A DNA stretch of 51,523 bases from Neobacillus fumarioli NBRC 102428. Its GTDB lineage: Bacteria > Bacillota > Bacilli > Bacillales > Cytobacillaceae. The translations under genes were made by a program, and so were the position numbers. The notes beneath the pieces are model-generated. The model was not told the origin of the DNA, ran no database searches, and saw only the letters and a program-made list of their open reading frames with translations. Below, in pieces: positions 33,342 to 40,086 of the stretch. Where the stretch lies: the NCBI RefSeq assembly GCF_001591485.1, contig NZ_BCUZ01000011.1:1-51523 (forward strand), written 5' to 3'. The number at the start of each line of letters is the position of its first letter. The stretch's first letter is position 1.

Positions 33342-34769
33342 GTGGAAAAGAGCAAAGCAACGATAGATTATTTACAATATCTCAACCAAATGTATCAACG
33401 AATTTTAGATGAAGTGGATGTAGGGGTCCATGCTGTCGATGAGACAGGGAAGACCATTATCTATAATAAAAAAATGATGCAGATGGAAGCAATGGACAAA
33501 CAGGATGTTCTTCATAAAAATCTGCTGGATGTATTTATGTTTAAAGATCATCAATCTAGTACGCTAGTAAAAGCGATTCAAGAGGGGAAAGCAACTAATA
33601 ATGTGAAACAAACCTATTTCAATAATCGCGGGCGTGAGATTACGACCATTAATAATACGATTCCGATTTTTGCAGGCGGCAAGCTTCAAGGAGCAGTGGA
33701 GATTGCCCATGATGTGACAAAGCTGGAAAAACTGCTGAAAGGAAATATGAATACAAATGGTTCCACGCGATATACATTTGACAGTATTACTGGCACCAGC
33801 CCCGCAATTCAGGAGGTAGTTGAAGCAGCAAAGCGGGCTTCAAGAACGTCATCCTATGTTCTGATCGTAGGCGAGACAGGAACCGGGAAGGAGCTTTTTG
33901 CCCAAAGTATACACAATGCCAGCAGCCGCTTTTCCGGGCCGTTCATTTCACAAAACTGCGCGGCACTGCCTGATAATTTAATTGAAAGTCTATTGTTTGG
34001 AACAAAGAAAGGAGCTTTTACGGGAGCGGCGGATCACCCGGGTTTATTTGAACAGGCTCAAGGAGGGACATTGCTGCTGGATGAGATTAATTCGTTAAAT
34101 TTAAATTTGCAGGCAAAATTACTTCGGGTTCTGCAAGAAAAAACAATAAGGCGGATTGGTGATACAAAGGATACGCCTATTGATGTCAGGGTAATTGCTA
34201 ATATGAATGAAGACCCAATTGATGCGATTGCCAATAATCGCATGCGCAAAGACTTATATTATCGTTTAGGGGTCGTAACCATCTTTATTCCGCCATTAAG
34301 AGAGCGGAAAGAAGACATCCCGCTATTGGTACAAAAATTTATTGAAAAATATAATGATCGGTTTTCAATGCAAGTCAAAGGTTTAAGCGAAGAAGTGCAG
34401 CAAGCTTTTCTTGAGTATGATTGGCATGGCAATATCCGTGAGTTGGAGCATATCATTGAGGCGGCAATGAACATTATGATCGATGAAGAGATTATCCAAT
34501 ATGCCCATTTGCCATTCCAATTCCGCAATAGAATGAAGTTAAAAGAACGGATGATTCCCATTTCCTCGGCGCAAAACTTCATCGAGGAAACGAGAGAGAC
34601 AATTGTCCCGCTTAAAGAGCAGTTGGAGCAATTTGAGAAATCTTACATTAAAGAGGTACTGAAAAAAAATGATTATAATATATCCAAATCAGCGAAATTG
34701 TTAGGATTAAGTCGCCAAAGCTTGCAATATCGCATGAGAAAGCTGATGATTGATAGTATTCAGCATTAG
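33342..34769 (+). CDS. rocR: SigL-dependent transcriptional activator RocR
   Basis: A 475-residue activator of arginine and ornithine catabolic genes. Order of domains: N-terminal PAS-like sensor (about 15-130, VGVHAVDETGKTIIYNKKMM), central AAA+ sigma-54 interaction domain with Walker A GETGTGKE and the SigL-contacting loop GAFTGA, arginine-finger region LYYRLGVVTIFIPPLRERKEDIP, and a C-terminal Fis-type helix-turn-helix (SKSAKLLGLSRQSLQYRM). It is highly similar to B. subtilis RocR over its length. GTG 33342 is preferred since AAAGGAG is ten bases upstream; TTG 33333 touches that site. Ornithine or citrulline is the known inducer in B. subtilis. Confidence 0.95.
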   Translation: MEKSKATIDYLQYLNQMYQRILDEVDVGVHAVDETGKTIIYNKKMMQMEAMDKQDVLHKNLLDVFMFKDHQSSTLVKAIQEGKATNNVKQTYFNNRGREITTINNTIPIFAGGKLQGAVEIAHDVTKLEKLLKGNMNTNGSTRYTFDSITGTSPAIQEVVEAAKRASRTSSYVLIVGETGTGKELFAQSIHNASSRFSGPFISQNCAALPDNLIESLLFGTKKGAFTGAADHPGLFEQAQGGTLLLDEINSLNLNLQAKLLRVLQEKTIRRIGDTKDTPIDVRVIANMNEDPIDAIANNRMRKDLYYRLGVVTIFIPPLRERKEDIPLLVQKFIEKYNDRFSMQVKGLSEEVQQAFLEYDWHGNIRELEHIIEAAMNIMIDEEIIQYAHLPFQFRNRMKLKERMIPISSAQNFIEETRETIVPLKEQLEQFEKSYIKEVLKKNDYNISKSAKLLGLSRQSLQYRMRKLMIDSIQH

Positions 34770-34775
34770 CAATAG

Positions 34776-34816
34776 AAAAATCTCCATTTCATACTGGTGA
34801 AATGGAGATTTTAATT
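34776..34816. terminator. Bidirectional terminator between rocR and permease
   Basis: AAAATCTCCATTTCA (34777-34791) and TGAAATGGAGATTTT (34798-34812) form a perfect 15-bp stem with a six-base loop, A- and T-rich on both sides. Confidence 0.92.
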
Positions 34817-34827
34817 ACTTTGAACGG

Positions 34828-36201
34828 TTAAGAAGCTGCCTTTTTTGATTGATTAGTAGGCTTAATCTCTTTTCTCTTCGCTTTGAATGATAGAATAACC
34901 AAAATTCCCAATGTAAAAAGAGCTACTGTCGAACCAATGACATTGTTCGGATTGAGGAGAAACCCGATAAAAATAATACATAGAGAAAAGATGCACATAA
35001 CGGTTGTATAAGGAAACCATTTTAATTGAAACGCTGGTATATTTTTGTACCTAGGGCGAAGCTTTAATTGTGCAGCACAAATGCTGATCCAAATGAACAT
35101 CACGGTAAAACCGGGAATGGTCATCAAATAACTAATAACTTGGCTTGGTGTTACATAGGCCAAATAAACTCCCAATAAAATAAACATGCCAGTCAGCATA
35201 ATTCCGGCTATTGGAATACCGGTTCCAGATGTTTTCAATAGCGCTTTTGGCGCTGCGCCATTTTGTGACATGGAGTACAACGTCCGGGATGTTGCATAAA
35301 TTCCTGAATTAGCTGCTGAGAGAACAGCTGTTAATAGCACAAAATTCATGATTTGGGCTGCACCAGGGAGGCCAACGCTGCTGAAAACTTGAACAAATGG
35401 ACTGTTCTGTCCAGTAACATGGTTCCATGGCATCATTCCGCAAATAATCAAAATGGGAAGAATATAGAAAATGATAACTCTTAGGACGGCTCCTTTTATA
35501 ATCTTTGGCAGAACCCGTTCGCTGTCCTTTGTTTCCGTAACGGCTACCCCGATTAATTCGGCACCTCCATATGAGAACATGACAACTAAAAAGGCGCTGA
35601 AGGTTCCCTTGAAACCGCTCGGAAATAATCCTCCATGTGATAGATAGTTTGATAGTGGATGATGAACGGTACTTGGGATCACACCTGCAAGCAACAGCAC
35701 GCCTAAAATAATAAACGCAATTAAGGCGATAATTTTAATGGCGGCAAACCAAAACTCCAGTTCCCCGTAATATTTTACTTGAAATAAATTGATCCCCACG
35801 ATCACCGCTGCACATAGAAAACTTAACAACCATAGCGGTGCATCCGGCAGCCAAAATTGCAGGAAGCTTCCGGCTGCCAGTAATTCAACAACTATAACAA
35901 TAATCCAGTTAATCCAATAGAGCCATCCGACAATAAAGGAGAAGCGAAAGCCGAACGCTTCGTGCACAAGGTGCTGGACATTGGAATTGGGAAACGCCAG
36001 CGCCATTTCTCCTAACGCCGCCATGATAATAAACAGGATGACGCCGCCGATTAAATAAGTAAAAACGACACTTGGTCCGGCAAGAGCCAGTGTATCAGCA
36101 CTTCCTTTAAAAATCCCTGTACCAATCATTCCTGCTAATGCCATAAACTGTATATGCCTTGGCAAAAGGCCTTTTTTTAAATCTTGATGTTTTTGTTTCA
36201 T
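34828..36201 (-). CDS. Amino acid permease (APC superfamily)
   Basis: A 457-residue transporter with about twelve helices. MALAGMIGTGIFKGSADTLALAGP is the APC-type first helix, and SYGGAELIGVAVTETKDSERVLP is the helix-6 region, similar to AapA/GabP-like permeases. The ligand is unknown; the place next to rocR hints at an amino acid of the arginine-proline group, but its promoter is SigA-type and no RocR site was found. It starts at ATG 36201. A perfect palindrome lies just upstream in the leader. It is not closely similar to rocE, so this is not a recent duplicate. Confidence 0.8.
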   Translation of the reverse strand: MKQKHQDLKKGLLPRHIQFMALAGMIGTGIFKGSADTLALAGPSVVFTYLIGGVILFIIMAALGEMALAFPNSNVQHLVHEAFGFRFSFIVGWLYWINWIIVIVVELLAAGSFLQFWLPDAPLWLLSFLCAAVIVGINLFQVKYYGELEFWFAAIKIIALIAFIILGVLLLAGVIPSTVHHPLSNYLSHGGLFPSGFKGTFSAFLVVMFSYGGAELIGVAVTETKDSERVLPKIIKGAVLRVIIFYILPILIICGMMPWNHVTGQNSPFVQVFSSVGLPGAAQIMNFVLLTAVLSAANSGIYATSRTLYSMSQNGAAPKALLKTSGTGIPIAGIMLTGMFILLGVYLAYVTPSQVISYLMTIPGFTVMFIWISICAAQLKLRPRYKNIPAFQLKWFPYTTVMCIFSLCIIFIGFLLNPNNVIGSTVALFTLGILVILSFKAKRKEIKPTNQSKKAAS

Positions 36202-36220
36202 GATACTCCCTTTTCTCTTT

Positions 36221-36240
36221 CGCTTAAACGCTTTTAAGCG
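36221..36240. promoter_or_regulatory. Operator-like palindrome upstream of permease
   Basis: CGCTTAAA (36221-36228) and TTTAAGCG (36233-36240) are a perfect 8-bp inverted repeat around CGCT. It begins about eleven bases downstream of the predicted start of transcription, a typical repressor position. It fits cre poorly, with three mismatches. Confidence 0.5.
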
Positions 36241-36257
36241 GTAAAGTGTTTTATATT

Positions 36258-36285
36258 AATATATCATTTTTTAGGATGAAGTCAA
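36258..36285 (-). promoter_or_regulatory. SigA promoter of the permease gene
   Basis: On the minus strand TTGACT (36280-36285) and TATATT (36258-36263) are 16 bases apart. The start would be near 36251. Confidence 0.6.
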
Positions 36286-36295
36286 TAATTGCCGA

Positions 36296-36326
36296 CAAAA
36301 AAGCACGCGATCATTTCGCGTGCTGC
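36296..36326 (-). terminator. Terminator after ytzE
   Basis: AGCACGCGA (36302-36310) and TCGCGTGCT (36316-36324) form a perfect 9-bp stem, with TTTTTT on the minus strand. Confidence 0.85.
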
Positions 36327-36355
36327 TCTTCATTCTTCTTTAGTTTTCTTCCTAT

Positions 36356-36577
36356 TTAAGATGACATCTTTACTTTTCTTTGCGTAGTCGTCCATTTTCC
36401 GCGGCTTGGGCTTTTAACCAAGTCATTATAGGCTAATACATTCAAATCTCGTTGTATGGTGCGAGGAGTGATACCAAATTCCTCTACAAGTTCCTGCGTC
36501 GTGACAATGCCGTTATCGCGGATAAACATGTAGATACATTTGATGCGGTTTAACATTCGGTTAGTTGAAGGTTTCAA
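36356..36577 (-). CDS. ytzE: DeoR-type helix-turn-helix regulator YtzE
   Basis: A 73-residue protein that is almost only a DeoR-family winged helix-turn-helix: TTQELVEEFGITPRTIQRDLNVLAYNDLV, followed by KSPSRGKW. It lacks the sugar-phosphate sensing domain of full DeoR proteins; this length matches B. subtilis YtzE, so it is not a truncation. It starts at TTG 36577 with GGGAG six bases upstream. The regulated genes are unknown. A possible 40-codon gene ends 22 bases upstream and could share its transcript. Confidence 0.85.
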   Translation of the reverse strand: MKPSTNRMLNRIKCIYMFIRDNGIVTTQELVEEFGITPRTIQRDLNVLAYNDLVKSPSRGKWTTTQRKVKMSS

Positions 36578-36599
36578 AGAACCACTCCCTATCCTTTTT

Positions 36600-36722
36600 C
36601 TAAACCAATGACGTTTTCCCTCTACCGACAGCCTTTTGAAGAAGATTCTTCACGAATATGTAATTTTCTTTTCCGCGCAGCATCTCCTTTGCATAGATGG
36701 ATGAAGTGCTACTTGATGTCAT
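36600..36722 (-). CDS. Possible 40-aa gene upstream of ytzE
   Basis: ATG 36722 opens a frame of 40 residues ending at TAG 36600-36602: MTSSSTSSIYAKEMLRG at the start, then ENYIFVKNLLQKAVGRGKTS. AAGG lies eight bases before the ATG. The frame ends 22 bases before the ytzE start, the spacing of an operon. After a serine-rich start it looks like a basic amphipathic helix. I do not recognise a family. The rest of the 430-base gap to pepV shows only a 13-bp palindrome and no other frame. Confidence 0.45.
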   Translation of the reverse strand: MTSSSTSSIYAKEMLRGKENYIFVKNLLQKAVGRGKTSLV

Positions 36723-36761
36723 ACATTTAACCTTATTGTACCCATCATTTCAAAAAATTTC

Positions 36762-36774
36762 TACTACAGTAGTA
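36762..36774. promoter_or_regulatory. 13-bp palindrome TACTAC-A-GTAGTA
   Basis: Perfect six-base arms around one base, 40 bases upstream of the possible small gene before ytzE and near its expected promoter. It has the shape of a repressor operator; the binding protein is unknown. Confidence 0.4.
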
Positions 36775-37008
36775 AAGTTTTATGAAAATATTTGTATTGA
36801 TCCTCCTTTCCACGTATTCTTACTATAAAATATGGAACAAAGTATAGAATTTATGATCATTATTTGAATTTTTAGTAAATTTGTTATAGGTTTTTTGACA
36901 AGAAGAGTCGCCTAGTAAAGTCTTCGTCCTGCTTAAGCAAAATTGCGTTTAGATAATCGGTCATGATATTGTTAAAGAAATAATAGTAAGAATTAGGGGG
37001 TAATCGTA

Positions 37009-38424
37009 TTGACAGCAATTAATTGGCTCGAAGAAGCAGAGAAAAGAAAAGAGGCCCTCATAAAGGATACTCAAAGATTATTACATATTAAAAGTATTTT
37101 GGATGAAGAAAATGCCACTTCCGATGCACCACTAGGAAAAGAAGTCAAGGAGGCACTGGATTATATGCTTAAGCTCGGGGAGAGGGACGGATTTGTCGCA
37201 AAGAATGTCGGCAATGTTTCTGGACATCTCGAGTTGGGCAATGGGAAAGAACTGGTGGGAATTCTTTGTCATGTCGATGTTGTTCCGGAAGGGGATGGTT
37301 GGACAAGCGATCCGTTTGGGGCTGAAATTCGCGGCGGAAAAATATATGCCCGCGGTGCACTTGATGATAAAGGGCCGACAATGGCGGCGTATTATGCCAT
37401 GAAAATCGTTAAGGAGCTTGAACTGCCGCTTACCAAACGGGTAAGAATGATTATCGGCACGGATGAAGAGAGTAAATGGCGCTGTGTCGAGCATTATTTT
37501 AATGAAGAAGAAATGCCGACACTCGGATTTGCCCCGGATGCGGATTTCCCGATTATTAATGCCGAAAAGGGAATTGCTGACTTTGATATGGTTCAGACTT
37601 CACTACCTGATTCTAAAACAGAATCAACGGTCAAGGTTGCTAGTTTCGTGTCCGGAAAAAGATACAATATGGTTCCGGATGATGCGAAGGCGGTTATAGT
37701 GGTAAAAGGTGACGAAAAGGAAATCATTCGGCAGTTTACTAATTTCATGGACAGGTTTGGGATAGGATATCAATTCCAAACAGAAAAAGGTCAATTAACA
37801 TTGACAGTTAAAGGCGTATCCGCACATGGAATGGAGCCGCGAAACGGCAAAAATGCTGGACTCTATTTGGCGGAATTTCTGTCCAAGCTTAACCTGGATG
37901 AGAAAGCATCCCATTACTTCCAATTTGTTTCTCGCTATTTCTTCGATGATTCGAGGGGCGTTCATCTCGGTGTGGCTTATACCGACGATGTATCCGGGGA
38001 CTTAACGATTAATGCAGGGAAACTTTCGTATACTCCTGAAACCGGCGGCAGAATTGGCATCACATGCCGGTATTCTGTAACGAACAAAATGGAAGATACC
38101 AAAGCAAAGCTGGATGCACTTTTACAGAAGGAAGGCTTTACGATAGAAAACTATTCCGATTCGAAACCCCATTATGTTGATGAGAAAGAATTCCTGATTC
38201 AAACGTTAAAAAAGGTATATGAGGAACAAACTGGGGAAAAGGCCGAGCTGATTGCAATTGGGGGAGGAACTTACGCCCGGTCACTAAAAGCTGGTGTGGC
38301 ATTCGGACCGTTATTCCCGGGGAAACCGGACGTTGCCCATCAGAAAGACGAATATATTGAAATTGACGATTTGCTTAAAGCAACAGCCATTTATGCTCAG
38401 GCTATTTATGAATTGGCGAAATAA
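37009..38424 (+). CDS. pepV: Dipeptidase PepV (YtjP), M20 family
   Basis: A 471-residue zinc dipeptidase of the M20A/PepV family, cytoplasmic, releasing amino acids from dipeptides. Metal and catalytic residues are visible in GILCHVDVVPEGDGW (His and Asp), ARGALDDKGP (bridging Asp) and GTDEESKW (catalytic Glu pair). GGGTYARSLKAGVAFGP and the C-terminal VAHQKDEYIEIDDL supply the remaining ligands. It starts at TTG 37009, nine bases after AGGGGG. dat follows 30 bases later, the usual Bacillus pairing, suggesting joint handling of D- and L-amino-acid dipeptides from cell-wall turnover. Confidence 0.93.
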   Translation: MTAINWLEEAEKRKEALIKDTQRLLHIKSILDEENATSDAPLGKEVKEALDYMLKLGERDGFVAKNVGNVSGHLELGNGKELVGILCHVDVVPEGDGWTSDPFGAEIRGGKIYARGALDDKGPTMAAYYAMKIVKELELPLTKRVRMIIGTDEESKWRCVEHYFNEEEMPTLGFAPDADFPIINAEKGIADFDMVQTSLPDSKTESTVKVASFVSGKRYNMVPDDAKAVIVVKGDEKEIIRQFTNFMDRFGIGYQFQTEKGQLTLTVKGVSAHGMEPRNGKNAGLYLAEFLSKLNLDEKASHYFQFVSRYFFDDSRGVHLGVAYTDDVSGDLTINAGKLSYTPETGGRIGITCRYSVTNKMEDTKAKLDALLQKEGFTIENYSDSKPHYVDEKEFLIQTLKKVYEEQTGEKAELIAIGGGTYARSLKAGVAFGPLFPGKPDVAHQKDEYIEIDDLLKATAIYAQAIYELAK

Positions 38425-38454
38425 AAAGATTTCGGAATAGAAGGGGATGGGATC

Positions 38455-39318
38455 ATGGCTCAAGTAATCGTAAATGGAAATTTTGTAGATCGTTCTGAAG
38501 CCAAGGTAGATATTGAAGACCGCGGCTATCAGTTCGGTGACGGAGTATATGAAGTCATTCGTGTTTATAATGGAAAAATGTTCACCTTAGCAGAGCACTT
38601 GAAACGCTTTGCCAAAAGTTTAGACAGCATCGGGGTATCCCACGCGTACACTGAACAACAATTGACTGTGATGCTTCAAGAATTAATCGAAAGAAACAGC
38701 TTGAAAACAGGCATTATTTACATGCAAATGACAAGAGGTGTTGCACCGCGCAATCATGCCTATCCTGCCGGAGATGTACAGCCTACATTTGTCGCTTATA
38801 CAAAGGGAATGGAACGGCCGGTTGAAAATTTAAAAAATGGTGTGAAAGCCATTCTGACAGAGGATATCCGTTGGCTCCGCTGTGATATTAAAAGCCTAAA
38901 TCTTCTAGGAAATATTATGGCCAAGCAAAAAGCGGTCCTATCTGGCTGCTATGAAGCGATCCAGTATCGCGGACAGGCTGTGACAGAAGGAAGTTCGTCG
39001 AATATTTTGATCGTGAACAAGGATGTTGTCATCACCCATCCATCCGATCAGCGTATTTTAAAAGGAATTACGAAAGAAGTTATACTGCAATTATGCCGCA
39101 CCAACCAAATCACTGTTGAAGAACGTGTCTTTACGCTGGATGAGTTGGCAGATGCGGATGAAGTGTTCCTGACAAGTACGACCGGTGAGGTCATGCCGAT
39201 TATTGAAATTGATGGACGAAAGGTGAAAGATGGTGTACCCGGCTCCGTGACACGCAAGCTGCAAGAGCTATTTTCTAAAGAAATAGAAAAACAATGCGGC
39301 CCATTATACAATCTTTGA
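38455..39318 (+). CDS. dat: D-alanine aminotransferase Dat
   Basis: A fold-type IV PLP enzyme of 287 residues that interconverts D-alanine and 2-oxoglutarate with pyruvate and D-glutamate, providing D-amino acids for peptidoglycan. Signatures are YQFGDGVYEVIRVYNGKMFT at the N-terminus, the PLP lysine in CDIKSLNLLGN (about residue 145), EGSSSNILIV and TSTTGEVMPI. GGGGATGGG lies just before ATG 38455. Branched-chain and D-amino-acid enzymes of this fold can look alike, but the FGDGVYE start and length favour Dat. The operon with pepV ends at a strong terminator. Confidence 0.93.
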   Translation: MAQVIVNGNFVDRSEAKVDIEDRGYQFGDGVYEVIRVYNGKMFTLAEHLKRFAKSLDSIGVSHAYTEQQLTVMLQELIERNSLKTGIIYMQMTRGVAPRNHAYPAGDVQPTFVAYTKGMERPVENLKNGVKAILTEDIRWLRCDIKSLNLLGNIMAKQKAVLSGCYEAIQYRGQAVTEGSSSNILIVNKDVVITHPSDQRILKGITKEVILQLCRTNQITVEERVFTLDELADADEVFLTSTTGEVMPIIEIDGRKVKDGVPGSVTRKLQELFSKEIEKQCGPLYNL

Positions 39319-39320
39319 AA

Positions 39321-39350
39321 TAAGACGTGAAAAATCACGTCTTTATTTTT
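39321..39350 (+). terminator. Terminator after dat
   Basis: AAGACGTGA and TCACGTCTT form a perfect stem with loop AAAA, followed by TATTTTT. Confidence 0.88.
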
Positions 39351-39407
39351 ATTAAATTAGATACAATGGAATGTGTAGGATTAGTATAAAGAAAAGGAAG
39401 GAATCGA

Positions 39408-39977
39408 ATGGAGCAGCACTCTCATTATTTCTTTGCCGTTAAAATCTCCAAAGAAACGAAATTAGTGATGAAAGACCATCTTGAAAAATTGAAAGAAAAA
39501 CTTCCGTTTAGCCGCTGGGTGCACTATTTGGATTTACATATTACTTTGGCGTTTCTCGGGGCTGCCTCTTCAGATAAACTGAAGCATTGCGATCAGCTTG
39601 TCTTGCAAGCTTTAGAAGAGTCAAACGAATTTACTTTAAATATTTACAAACTAGGCTTCTTCGGTCGTAAAAATGCTCCACGCGTGTTTTGGGCTGCTCC
39701 GCAAGAAAGTCCGGTATTAAACTCAATTAGACAAAGAGTCTATTCTGCTTGCGAGCAAGCGGGATTTGAACTGGAAACCAGACCGTTCTGCCCCCATATT
39801 ACATTGGCAAGAAAGTGGAGGGGAGAGTTGCCTTTTCAGGATGAATTGGCTGCCTTTTGGGAGGAATTGCAGCCGAAACCGCTTCACTTTCAAGCAAGCG
39901 AAATTGCTTTATACAAAACACATCTTGGGCAGTCCCCGAAATATGAAGCAGTGAAAATATATCGTTTGCAAACTTGA
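39408..39977 (+). CDS. thpR: RNA 2',3'-cyclic phosphodiesterase ThpR (YtlP)
   Basis: A 189-residue member of the 2H phosphoesterase superfamily. The two catalytic H-x-T-x motifs are HITLAF (His44, Thr46) and HITLAR (His130, Thr132), correctly spaced. It opens 2',3'-cyclic phosphates on RNA ends to 2'-phosphates; the name 2'-5' RNA ligase reflects an in vitro reverse reaction. GGAAGGA precedes ATG 39408. amyX starts 96 bases downstream on the same strand without a terminator between. Confidence 0.92.
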   Translation: MEQHSHYFFAVKISKETKLVMKDHLEKLKEKLPFSRWVHYLDLHITLAFLGAASSDKLKHCDQLVLQALEESNEFTLNIYKLGFFGRKNAPRVFWAAPQESPVLNSIRQRVYSACEQAGFELETRPFCPHITLARKWRGELPFQDELAAFWEELQPKPLHFQASEIALYKTHLGQSPKYEAVKIYRLQT

Positions 39978-40053
39978 ATATCCGTAAACACTTATTAATT
40001 GAAGAAAAATAGCATATATTTGAACAAGAATGATGATTTAGGAGGAAGCAGAT

Positions 40054-40086
40054 ATGGAAAAGAGGGACTCGAATGATCGCTGCTGA
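40054..40086 (+). CDS. Possible 10-codon leader overlapping the amyX start
   Basis: The only strong ribosome site before amyX (TTAGGAGG, about 40039-40046) is placed for ATG 40054, not for the amyX start. That ATG opens MEKRDSNDRC C and stops at TGA 40084-40086, 14 bases into amyX in another frame. Ribosomes ending there could re-initiate at ATG 40073. This is read from sequence alone; it may have no regulatory meaning. Confidence 0.3.
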   Translation: MEKRDSNDRC

